Counted from the first letter of the stretch, positions 1 through 5,121 are shown. The stretch is 5,121 nt of DNA from an uncultured Bacilli bacterium (GCA_947593895.1 CANQDY010000095.1:1-5121); one strand, 5' to 3'. The notes: a model not told the origin generated them from the sequence alone. Translations and numbers: made by a program.

Positions 1-2
1 GG

Positions 3-182
3 TGCTATCTCGTGGAAATCAAAGCCACAACAGGCAACACCAAGAGCACGAAAACGATATTGGCACACCCCGAAAAGTATCACGTCTCCGGCGCTATCAA
101 ACTCGGACAATACAATGTCGGGAAAGTCGATAATATCCTAACTATTCCGCTTTATCTCGGTTTCTTGCTGACGGAGTATTGA
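3..182 (+). CDS. C-terminal end of a DUF4143-family AAA ATPase (partial, 5' end outside window)
   Basis: Reading from base 3 gives 59 codons ending in TGA. The peptide begins CYLVEIKATTGNTKS and ends IPLYLGFLLTEY. The VEIKA block followed by G-x-TKS, HPEKYHV and a closing hydrophobic PLY segment is the usual tail of AAA ATPases carrying DUF4143, whose C-terminal part resembles a PD-(D/E)xK nuclease fold (E5 and K7 of the fragment would be its E-x-K). Such proteins are very common, poorly understood, and often horizontally acquired. The P-loop domain would lie upstream and is not visible. The fragment is about 46% GC with many C/G-ending codons, against roughly 30% in the genes downstream and 19% in the adjacent spacer, so recent acquisition is likely. 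TGA is taken as a stop because the family normally ends here. The family call rests on pattern recall and only 59 residues. Confidence 0.75.
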   Translation, partial: CYLVEIKATTGNTKSTKTILAHPEKYHVSGAIKLGQYNVGKVDNILTIPLYLGFLLTEY

Positions 183-406
183 TGAACAAGAGTTACTGAA
201 TGTTAGAGCGAAGAATGATGAGTTTTCCACTTTTTACATTTATATAGGAAATCGTATTTAACAACGAAATAAAAAAATAAGGAAAAAAGAAGAAATGGTA
301 ATAATTATTTCTTAAGTTTATAGATAAAATTGCCATTAATTATATTTATATAAGTAGTTTCTCAAAAATATTTTTTAATTCCAGATTTTGAGACGTTAAA
401 TTCTAA

Positions 407-493
407 AAACGGATTTCGTTATCGCTAATTCATAATGAGATTTATGGTAGTGATCATTGTCCAATAGAATTAAATATTAATATTGATTTTTAA
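407..493 (+). pseudogene. Decayed 3' end of an exonuclease III (xth/exoA) gene
   Basis: The frame after a TAA at 404-406 encodes 28 residues, KRISLSLIHNEIYG followed by SDHCPIELNINIDF, then TAA at 491-493. GSDHCP followed by a short beta-strand and the stop is the C-terminal signature of exonuclease III-type AP endonucleases (endonuclease/exonuclease/phosphatase superfamily). Its Asp-His pair is part of the active site, and I-x-N-E-I-x-G-S-D-H-C-P-I-x-L matches family tails well. The rest of the roughly 250-residue enzyme is absent: stops interrupt this frame upstream, and only a suggestive DFETLNSKN stretch in another frame (385-411) hints at a frameshifted extension. A weak terminator follows 35 bases later, so the original gene end seems to be kept. 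The boundary is the in-frame block only. A chance match of this length and order to the family tail is unlikely. Confidence 0.7.
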
Positions 494-527
494 AACTTTG
501 TGAAATTGATAATTTTTTATTTAAACG

Positions 528-567
528 AATAAACTTCAATTTAATTACATTTAAAGTTTATTTTTTT
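528..567 (+). terminator. AT-rich hairpin with T tract downstream of the exonuclease III remnant
   Basis: AATAAACTT (528-536) and AAGTTTATT (554-562) form a perfect 9-bp stem with a 17-base loop, and T561-T567 follow without interruption. Position and orientation suit the original terminator of the xth remnant. The stem has only two G-C pairs and the loop is long, so termination would be weak. Confidence 0.45.
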
Positions 568-623
568 CATAATTTGTAATATTTTAGTTTTACTTTATGC
601 TGGAAATAAAATGCAAAAAAAGG

Positions 624-652
624 TTTTTATTCCTTTTACTCTTTGTTATAAT
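624..652 (+). promoter_or_regulatory. Candidate extended -10 promoter for the rny operon (distal)
   Basis: A perfect TATAAT at 647-652 is preceded by TGT at 644-646, giving the extended -10 form TGnTATAAT. With a 17-base spacer the -35 would be TTTTTA (624-629), a poor match, which an extended -10 can tolerate. Transcription would begin near 659, leaving a leader of about 165 bases before rny. It is the best -10 seen between the remnant and rny. Confidence 0.55.
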
Positions 653-685
653 TATATTGTAGAAAAATCTACGTAAAGCTTTATA

Positions 686-783
686 AAGTTTATTAGTCGA
701 TATTCTTGTTTGTCAACTGATAAACTTCTGATATTTTTAATAAGCTATAACAAGTTAATTCGCATTATCAGTCGCGAATTTTT
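686..783 (+). promoter_or_regulatory. Structured rny leader with alternative pairings and a terminator-like hairpin
   Basis: The arm AAGTTTATTAGT (686-697) pairs with ACTGATAAACTT (716-727): 12 base pairs including one G-U, with an 18-base loop. Downstream, AATTCGC (757-763) pairs with GCGAATT (774-780) around a 10-base loop and runs into T779-T783, resembling a weak intrinsic terminator. The loop holds TTATCAGT (765-772), an exact complement of ACTGATAA (716-723). The middle segment can therefore pair upstream or downstream, the usual architecture of attenuators and riboswitches. No known riboswitch class is recognised. Regulation is inferred from complementarity alone; the same motifs could instead be protein-binding repeats. 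Confidence 0.35.
710..737 (+). promoter_or_regulatory. Candidate second promoter for rny (proximal)
   Basis: TTGTCA (710-715) and TATTTT (732-737) are 16 bases apart, and TG at 729-730 adds an extended -10. Transcription would start near 744, about 80 bases before rny, leaving only the last leader hairpin in the transcript. The -10 is weaker than the distal one. Its -35 overlaps the inverted repeat at 686-727, so protein binding or DNA structure there could affect it. Confidence 0.35.
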
Positions 784-822
784 AAACAATGACTGGAAAT
801 ATACAAATTAGGAGGGAATATA

Positions 823-2484
823 ATGCCAATATATGGGTGGATTATTCTTTGCGTTGCAGTATTAGTTCTGGGTGTTTTAGCGGGCTATTTTGTATGTCAT
901 TACTTAACAAAGAAAAATAATGAAGGCGCTGTTGATAAAGCACATAAAATTGTAGATGATGCACATAAAGAATCAAATGAAATCATTGATAGTGCAAATG
1001 CAAAATCAAAAAAGATTGTAGATTCTGCAGAAGAAAAAGGACAAAATATAGTTAGACAACTTAAAGAAGAAGCAAAGAAAGAAATTTACGAAGCAAAAGT
1101 TAATGCCGAAAAGGAATTAAAAGAAAGAAAAATTGAAATTGCTAATCAAGAAAATCGATTAAATCAAAGAGAGCAAAATATTGATCGAAGAGATAATGCT
1201 TTATTAGCAAAAGAAAATGCTTTAGAAGAAAAACAAGAAGCATTTATTGAAAAACAAGCAAAACATGAAGAGACAGTAAGAAAACAACAAGAAGAAATTG
1301 ATGCAAAGTTCGAAGAAATCAATAAACGAAATCAAGAAATAGATACTGAGTTATCAAGAGTTGCTCAGTTATCTATTGAAGATGCTAGAAAAGAGATATT
1401 AAAAAGAGTGGAAGATCAAATGTCTCAAGAAATTACCGCTTTCATGAAACAAAAAGAAGACGAAGCAAAAGAAACATCTGAAGATATGGCAAGAAATATT
1501 CTTGGATTAGCTATTGATAAGTATTCACAAGAAGTAATATCAGAAAAGACTGTTTCCGCAGTAAGTCTACCAAGTGATGAAATGAAGGGTAGAATCATCG
1601 GACGTGAAGGAAGAAATATTAGAACCTTAGAACAAATGCTTGGTGTAGATATTATTATTGATGATACACCAGAAGTAATAACTGTAAGTTGTTTCGATCC
1701 AATTCGTAGAGAAACAGCAAGACTTGCCTTAGAGTACTTAATTAAAGATGGAAGAATTCAGCCAGGTAGAATTGAAGAAATAGTTGAAAAAGCTAAGAAT
1801 GATGTTCAAAAATCAGTTCATGAAGCTGGAATTAATGCTGCATTCAAACTAGGCTTACCAAGAATTAATAAAGATTTATTAGATTTTGTTGGAAGATTAA
1901 AATATCGTACATCTTATGGACAAAATGTATTAGATCATTCAATTCAAGTTGCTTATTTAGCGGGAATTATGGCTAGTGAGTTAGGCCTTGATGTAAATGT
2001 TGCAAAACGTGCAGGACTTCTTCATGATATTGGTAAAGCCACTGATTTTGAAATGGAAGGTAGCCACGTTGAAATAGGTTCTAGACTTGCAAAGAAATAT
2101 GGAGAAGATGATATTGTAATTAATGCAATTGAATCTCACCATGGTGATGTTGAGGCTAAATATATTATTTCTCATTTAGTTTCTGCAGCAGATACTCTAT
2201 CTGCGGCTAGACCGGGTGCTAGAAGTGAAACTTTAGAAAATTACATTAAGAGAATAGAAGGATTAGAAAATATTTGTAAAAGTTATGATGGTGTTTCTTC
2301 ATCATTTGCAATGCAATCAGGACGTGAAGTTAGGGTTATGGTGGTACCAGAAAAAATCAGTGATAATGATGCTTATAAATTAGCAAGGGACATTAAAGAT
2401 CGTATTGAAAATGAAATGACTTACCCAGGACAAATTAAGGTTTCGGTAGTTAGAGAATTAAGAGCAACAGAAATTGCTAAATAA
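823..2484 (+). CDS. rny: Ribonuclease Y
   Basis: RNase Y is the membrane-anchored endoribonuclease that initiates mRNA decay and processing in Bacillota, acting at the inner face of the membrane with degradosome-like partners. The 553 residues show an N-terminal membrane segment (about 5-27, GWIILCVAVLVLGVLAGYFV), a long charged coiled coil (about 35-225), a KH RNA-binding domain with GRIIGREGRNIR at 256-267, and an HD phosphohydrolase domain with H372, the HD pair H401-D402 in LLHDIGKA, H439-H440 and D457. All expected metal-site residues are present. AGGAGGG (810-816) sits six bases before the ATG and fixes the start. B. subtilis RNase Y has 520 residues with its HD pair at 368-369 (from memory); here the pair is 33 residues later, so all the extra length is N-terminal to the catalytic domain, in the coiled coil. 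It heads the operon and is followed by a hairpin 50 bases before ymdB. Identity is secure. Confidence 0.97.
   Translation: MPIYGWIILCVAVLVLGVLAGYFVCHYLTKKNNEGAVDKAHKIVDDAHKESNEIIDSANAKSKKIVDSAEEKGQNIVRQLKEEAKKEIYEAKVNAEKELKERKIEIANQENRLNQREQNIDRRDNALLAKENALEEKQEAFIEKQAKHEETVRKQQEEIDAKFEEINKRNQEIDTELSRVAQLSIEDARKEILKRVEDQMSQEITAFMKQKEDEAKETSEDMARNILGLAIDKYSQEVISEKTVSAVSLPSDEMKGRIIGREGRNIRTLEQMLGVDIIIDDTPEVITVSCFDPIRRETARLALEYLIKDGRIQPGRIEEIVEKAKNDVQKSVHEAGINAAFKLGLPRINKDLLDFVGRLKYRTSYGQNVLDHSIQVAYLAGIMASELGLDVNVAKRAGLLHDIGKATDFEMEGSHVEIGSRLAKKYGEDDIVINAIESHHGDVEAKYIISHLVSAADTLSAARPGARSETLENYIKRIEGLENICKSYDGVSSSFAMQSGREVRVMVVPEKISDNDAYKLARDIKDRIENEMTYPGQIKVSVVRELRATEIAK
946..1077 (+). repeat. 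Four 33-bp (11-residue) tandem repeats in the rny coiled-coil region
   Basis: Residues 42-85 divide into four 11-residue units: KIVDDAHKESN, EIIDSANAKSK, KIVDSAEEKGQ, NIVRQLKEEAK. The first three share the pattern x-I-(V/I)-D-x-A; the fourth keeps the hydrophobic pair only. The DNA units begin at 946, 979, 1012 and 1045 and are diverged, with AAAATTGTAGATGATGCA and AAGATTGTAGATTCTGCA (units 1 and 3) still alike. An 11-residue period is a hendecad coiled coil, close to untwisted or slightly right-handed, suiting a long parallel stalk next to the membrane. Confidence 0.8.
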
Positions 2485-2485
2485 T

Positions 2486-2505
2486 AGAGAGACGATTGTC
2501 TCTCT
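2486..2505 (+). terminator. Perfect 8-bp hairpin between rny and ymdB, possible partial terminator or processing site
   Basis: AGAGAGAC (2486-2493) and GTCTCTCT (2498-2505) pair perfectly around a GATT loop, starting one base after the rny stop codon. Only three T's follow before AATCG, so termination would be weak. It could set the relative level of rny and downstream mRNA by partial termination, or protect the rny 3' end after cleavage. A role is inferred from structure and position. Confidence 0.4.
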
Positions 2506-2534
2506 TTAATCGTATTTAGGAGATGAATTAATTT

Positions 2535-3329
2535 ATGAATATCTTATTTATCGGTGATATAGTTGGGAAACTTGGTAGAAATGTAACGGGATATATGATT
2601 GAAAAAATTACTAGTAATCGGCCGATTGATTTTATTATCGCTAATGGTGAAAATGTTACTCATGGTAAAGGAATAAACGAGGATCACTTAAAAGAACTAT
2701 TAGAGTGTGGTATTGATGTTGTTACATTAGGAAATCATTATGCGGCAAAAAAAGAGATATTTAATTTTATCGACCAATACGATTGTTTGTTAAGACCTAG
2801 TAATTTACATGAATCAATTCCTGGAACTGGAACGAATATCTTTGATTGTAATGGTGTAAAAATTAGAGTAACTAATTTACTTGGTAAAGCATTTATGAAT
2901 GGAGTAATTGAAAATCCATTTGATAACATTCAAGATATTCTTAATTATGAGGAAAAAGCTGATATCCATATAGTAGATTTTCATGGAGAAGCGACAGGAG
3001 AAAAATATGCATTGGCATATGCTTTTGATGGTCAAATTTCAGCGGTACTTGGCACTCACACTCATGTTCAGACACGTGATTATCGGATTTTAGATAAAGG
3101 GACTGCTTATATTTCTGATGTTGGTATGTGTGGATCTTATGATTCGATACTTGGTACAAAAAAGGAAGAAGTCATTACCAAGTCTTGGACTGGTTTACCA
3201 GTTATATTTGAGCAAGTTGAACATGGAGATTGTCTATTTTCAGCTGTATTACTTGAATTTGATGATTCAAGTTTTGAATGTTTATCTATTGAACCAATTT
3301 ATGAGGTTGTCGGTGAAGAAGAGTTATAA
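2535..3329 (+). CDS. ymdB: YmdB-family metallophosphoesterase (2',3'-cyclic nucleotide phosphodiesterase)
   Basis: YmdB of B. subtilis is a binuclear-metal phosphodiesterase that hydrolyses 2',3'-cAMP/cGMP, and its loss alters biofilm and motility gene expression. The 264-residue length matches the family. The metal and catalytic ligands are present at the B. subtilis numbering: D8 (FIGDIVGKLGR), E39 and N40 (NGEN), N67-H68 (GNH), H150 (DFHGEAT) and H175/H177 (GTHTH). The conserved DVGM-x-G-x-Y-D-x-ILG block follows at about 195-207. One oddity is GNHYAAKKEI, where I recall GNHTWDKKEI in B. subtilis, so a Trp-Asp pair after the metal-binding GNH is replaced by Ala-Ala. The ATG is preceded by AGGAGA (2518-2523) at 11 bases, slightly long; the nearer ATG at 2523 meets a stop after two codons. 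It is cytosolic, with no signal peptide. It lies between rny and spoVS, as in Bacillus, and is probably cotranscribed with them. Confidence 0.94.
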   Translation: MNILFIGDIVGKLGRNVTGYMIEKITSNRPIDFIIANGENVTHGKGINEDHLKELLECGIDVVTLGNHYAAKKEIFNFIDQYDCLLRPSNLHESIPGTGTNIFDCNGVKIRVTNLLGKAFMNGVIENPFDNIQDILNYEEKADIHIVDFHGEATGEKYALAYAFDGQISAVLGTHTHVQTRDYRILDKGTAYISDVGMCGSYDSILGTKKEEVITKSWTGLPVIFEQVEHGDCLFSAVLLEFDDSSFECLSIEPIYEVVGEEEL

Positions 3330-3335
3330 ATCAAA

Positions 3336-3364
3336 TTCTTTAATCATATTTTTTGATTAAAGGA
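3336..3364 (+). promoter_or_regulatory. Hairpin sequestering the spoVS Shine-Dalgarno
   Basis: TTCTTTAATCA (3336-3346) pairs with TGATTAAAGGA (3354-3364): 11 base pairs with one U-G, around a 7-base loop TATTTTT. The spoVS ribosome-binding site AAAGGAG occupies 3359-3365, so all but its last base is in the 3' arm. The 5' arm begins seven bases after the ymdB stop, so a ribosome finishing ymdB could reach or melt it. This would make spoVS translation depend on ymdB translation, temperature or a factor that opens the stem. The pairing is read directly from the sequence; the function is inference. Confidence 0.55.
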
Positions 3365-3373
3365 GAAAAAAAT

Positions 3374-3637
3374 ATGTTACAACAAATTAAAGTTGCATCG
3401 TCAAGTAATGTTTCAAATGTTGCCGGAGCAATCAGCAATATTATGCGGAATCAGTCGTTTTTAGAAATATCCACCGTTGGTGCAGGATCGTTAAATCAGG
3501 CAATTAAAGCAATTGCTATTGCCAGAGGATTTCTTACACCAAGTGGAATTGAAATCTATGTAATGCCATCATTTAAAGAAATTACTATTGATGGAAAAGA
3601 AAAAACGGCTATAAAACTAAGAATAGAAAAAAAATAG
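3374..3637 (+). CDS. spoVS: Stage V sporulation protein S
   Basis: SpoVS is a small Alba-like protein needed for stage V spore coat and cortex development in B. subtilis, where it also affects septation and biofilm behaviour; its biochemical activity, probably nucleic-acid binding, is not settled. The 87 residues match the roughly 86-residue family length from end to end. IKVASSSNVSNVAGAI (5-20) is followed by the hallmark GAGSLNQAIKAIAIARGF (36-53), then PSGIEIYVMPSF and a closing IDGKEKTAIKLRIE. The ATG at 3374 has AAAGGAG (3359-3365) eight bases upstream. A longer form starting at TTG 3353 is possible on paper but would put the ribosome-binding site inside the coding region and add seven residues foreign to the family. 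SpoVS occurs in many Bacillota and beyond, so it does not prove spore formation. miaB begins 11 bases after its stop. Confidence 0.95.
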   Translation: MLQQIKVASSSNVSNVAGAISNIMRNQSFLEISTVGAGSLNQAIKAIAIARGFLTPSGIEIYVMPSFKEITIDGKEKTAIKLRIEKK

Positions 3638-3648
3638 AGGTTTTATAA

Positions 3649-5094
3649 ATGGGAAAAAAAGTAGTTATCGCAGCCATGCCTGATTTAAAAAAGGCAAGTC
3701 AAAGAAGAAGAGAAAATACTAAGTTTGTACTAGATGAAATAATTATTCCGTCTAAGTTATCAATGATAGTTCATGATAAAAAATTTTTTATCAGAACATA
3801 TGGATGCCAAGCAAATGTTTTAGATTCACAAAATATTGAGGGCATTCTTCTTAAAATTGGTTATCAAAAAGTTGATGATCCTTTGAATGCCGATTTTGTT
3901 ATATTAAATACTTGTGCAATCAGAGAAAATGCAGAAGATAAAGTATTTGGTGAAATCGGTTTATTAAAACAACTTAAAGCAAATAAACCAGATAGTCTTA
4001 TCGCCATATGTGGTTGTATGACCCAACAACCACATATTGTTGATGTTATCAAAAAGAAATATCCCCAAGTGGATATTATTTTTGGTACTCACAATATTAA
4101 TCATTTACCTCAATTAATTTTTGATGCAATTACCAATAACACCAGGATTATTGAAGTATATTCTAAAGAAGGCGAAGTTATAGAGAATATCCCATGTCAT
4201 CGTGATGACCACTTTAAAGCTTTTGTTAATATTATGTATGGTTGTGATAAATTTTGTACTTATTGTATAGTTCCTTATACTAGAGGTAAACAAAGAAGTC
4301 GCAAGATTGAAGATATTTTAAAAGAATGTAAGGATTTAGTGGATCAAGGTTACCAAGAAATTACTTTAATTGGACAAAATGTCAATGCATATGCAAAAGA
4401 TTTAAATTTAGGATATGATTTTGCAACTTTACTGGAAGAAGTAGCCAAGTTGAATATTCCTCGACTTCGCTTTACTACATCTCATCCATGGGATTTTACT
4501 GAAGGAATGTTTAAGGTTATTGGACAATATAAAAATATTATGCCCGCACTACATCTACCTTTACAATCAGGTAGCAATGATGTTTTAAGAAGAATGGGTA
4601 GAAGATATACTGCAGAAGATTATATGGCATTAGTTGATCGATTAAGAGAACTAGTTCCAGATGTGGCAATTACAACGGATATTATTGTTGGTTTTCCTAA
4701 TGAAACTGATGAAGACTTTGAAAAGACTTTAGAAGTCGTTAGATATGTTAAATTTGATTCAGCATTTACATTTATTTACTCACCACGAGTTGGTACTCCA
4801 GGAGCAAAAATGAAAGATAGTATTTCATTGGAAGTTAAACATCAAAGATTTAATCGTTTAGTTGATACTTTAGCCGTTGATATTAAAGCAAAAGCAGAGA
4901 CTTATATTAATCGAATTGTTCCGGTTTTAGTTGATGGTTGTTCGAAAAAAAATGATTCAATGTTAAGTGGGTACACTGACACCTTTAAATTAGTTAATTT
5001 TAAAGGAAACCAAGATCATATTGGAAAGATTGTTAATGTAAGAATTTTAGAAGCACATACCTATTCATTAATTGGAGAAGAAGTTGATGGATAA
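3649..5094 (+). CDS. miaB: tRNA-2-methylthio-N6-dimethylallyladenosine synthase MiaB
   Basis: MiaB is a radical-SAM enzyme that adds a methylthio group to C2 of i6A at position 37 of tRNAs reading UNN codons, giving ms2i6A and improving codon-anticodon pairing. The 481 residues show an N-terminal methylthiotransferase domain (about 44-150) with the auxiliary cluster ligands C53 (TYGCQAN), C89 (LNTCAIRENAEDKVFGEIG) and C123 (CGC). The radical-SAM core has C199, C203 and C206 in YGCDKFCTYC. The TTDIIVGFPNETDEDF (342-357) and LHLPLQSGSNDVLRRM (301-316) blocks are typical, and a C-terminal TRAM RNA-binding domain spans about 414-477. The CAIREN and IVPYTRGKQRSR signatures favour MiaB over its paralogues MtaB and RimO. 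The ATG at 3649 has AGAGG (3636-3640) eight bases upstream, overlapping the spoVS stop codon, which suggests coupled translation. The first 44 residues are a basic, variable extension, as in other Bacillota MiaB. The 3' end overlaps the next start. Confidence 0.97.
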   Translation: MGKKVVIAAMPDLKKASQRRRENTKFVLDEIIIPSKLSMIVHDKKFFIRTYGCQANVLDSQNIEGILLKIGYQKVDDPLNADFVILNTCAIRENAEDKVFGEIGLLKQLKANKPDSLIAICGCMTQQPHIVDVIKKKYPQVDIIFGTHNINHLPQLIFDAITNNTRIIEVYSKEGEVIENIPCHRDDHFKAFVNIMYGCDKFCTYCIVPYTRGKQRSRKIEDILKECKDLVDQGYQEITLIGQNVNAYAKDLNLGYDFATLLEEVAKLNIPRLRFTTSHPWDFTEGMFKVIGQYKNIMPALHLPLQSGSNDVLRRMGRRYTAEDYMALVDRLRELVPDVAITTDIIVGFPNETDEDFEKTLEVVRYVKFDSAFTFIYSPRVGTPGAKMKDSISLEVKHQRFNRLVDTLAVDIKAKAETYINRIVPVLVDGCSKKNDSMLSGYTDTFKLVNFKGNQDHIGKIVNVRILEAHTYSLIGEEVDG

Positions 5095-5121
5095 GAAATT
5101 AAAAGATCATATCGATCAATT
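5087..5121 (+). CDS. Start of an unidentified downstream gene (partial), translationally coupled to miaB
   Basis: The ATG at 5087 overlaps the end of miaB by eight bases (ATGGATAA). GGAGAAG (5074-5080) lies six bases upstream, inside the miaB coding region, so this is a credible start. Only MDKKLKDHIDQ plus a partial codon are visible, too few to identify. In B. subtilis miaB is followed by ymcA (ricA), then cotE and mutS. RicA, with RicF (YlbF) and RicT (YaaT), modulates RNase Y-dependent RNA processing, so a YlbF/YmcA-type protein is the leading guess from gene order. It is not shown by these residues. Confidence 0.55.
   Translation, partial: MDKKLKDHIDQ

Larger units (their letters stand above)
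183..822. other. AT-rich intergenic region with gene remnant, promoters and rny leader
   Basis: No intact reading frame of useful length is present on either strand. Positions 183-300 are transitional in composition and hold nothing I recognise. An imperfect hairpin at 290-313 (arms AAGAAAT and ATTTCTT) has no T tract on the + strand, but read from the - strand it is followed by a T-rich run, so it could be a weak terminator for leftward transcription. Positions 301-660 are about 19% GC. A perfect 8-bp inverted repeat (TCTCAAAA at 360-367, TTTTGAGA at 386-393) lies just before the exonuclease III remnant and has no assigned role. The remnant, terminator, promoters and leader are listed separately. 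Confidence 0.7.

Noticed and set aside
180..206. TGA read as Trp (Mycoplasma-type code), extending the ATPase fragment by seven residues to TAG at 201-203
   Set aside because: The usual family end coincides with the TGA, Trp is TGG throughout the operon, and no in-gene TGA occurs.
360..393. Inverted repeat TCTCAAAA/TTTTGAGA as an insertion-sequence end or terminator
   Set aside because: No T tract on either side, no transposase, no matching copy elsewhere in the window and no target duplication; left as an unexplained hairpin.
618..637. AAAAGG/CCTTTT hairpin as a leftward terminator
   Set aside because: Only six pairs, in poly-A/T sequence, with no - strand gene to end; it overlaps the likely -35 region of the distal rny promoter.
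946..1077. 33-bp repeats as a CRISPR array
   Set aside because: The units are diverged, contiguous without spacers, in frame, and encode a regular coiled-coil pattern.
1981..2175. 64-residue open frame on the - strand within rny
   Set aside because: It lies inside the conserved HD domain region of rny, has no ribosome-binding site or recognisable motif, and is a shadow of the real gene.
2738..3159. Two - strand open frames (2738-2929 and 2941-3159) within ymdB
   Set aside because: Both lie opposite conserved YmdB coding sequence and show no family resemblance.
3118..3360. 80-residue + strand open frame overlapping the end of ymdB and the spacer before spoVS
   Set aside because: Out of frame with conserved YmdB, no credible ribosome-binding site, low-complexity product.
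3353..3373. TTG start giving a 94-residue SpoVS
   Set aside because: The TTG is in the loop and arm of the hairpin, has no Shine-Dalgarno of its own, and adds residues not found in the family; ATG 3374 has an ideal site.
3864..4052. 62-residue - strand open frame within miaB
   Set aside because: Opposite the conserved Cys-rich N-terminal domain of MiaB; no independent support.

Overview
This is a low-GC, Gram-positive-type window (Bacillota, or the Bacilli/Mollicutes border). It reads with the standard code: Trp is TGG in rny, ymdB and miaB, no TGA lies inside any gene, and Shine-Dalgarno sites are strong. The right-hand 4.3 kb carries rny - ymdB - spoVS - miaB and the first codons of another gene, all on the + strand with gaps of 50, 44 and 11 bases and then an 8-base overlap. 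This is the conserved Bacillus-type RNA-processing/sporulation cluster, without the tdh-kbl pair that separates spoVS from miaB in B. subtilis. The species cannot be named from the sequence; a spoVS-bearing AT-rich Bacilli lineage fits.

The left 822 bases differ. Positions 3-182 are the C-terminal end of a DUF4143-type AAA ATPase, about 46% GC, unlike its surroundings and probably acquired. Then come 640 bases without an intact gene; 301-660 are only about 19% GC. Within them lies a decayed 3' end of an exonuclease III gene (407-493), recognisable by its GSDHCP motif and followed by a weak AT-rich terminator (528-567). Two candidate promoters and a structured leader precede rny. One leader segment (716-723) can pair with either of two others, one of them in the loop of a terminator-like hairpin.

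The operon genes are linked in function. RNase Y is the membrane-bound endonuclease that initiates mRNA decay. YmdB is a metallophosphoesterase acting on 2',3'-cyclic nucleotides and influencing biofilm and motility decisions. SpoVS is a small Alba-like sporulation protein. MiaB is the radical-SAM tRNA methylthiotransferase.

The most interesting non-genic signals are: (1) an 11-bp hairpin just upstream of spoVS whose 3' arm contains nearly the whole spoVS Shine-Dalgarno; (2) the alternative-pairing leader of rny; (3) 11-residue (33-bp) repeats that lengthen the RNase Y coiled coil by an apparent exact multiple of 11. No CRISPR array, RNA gene, complete mobile element or evident novel defence system was found.
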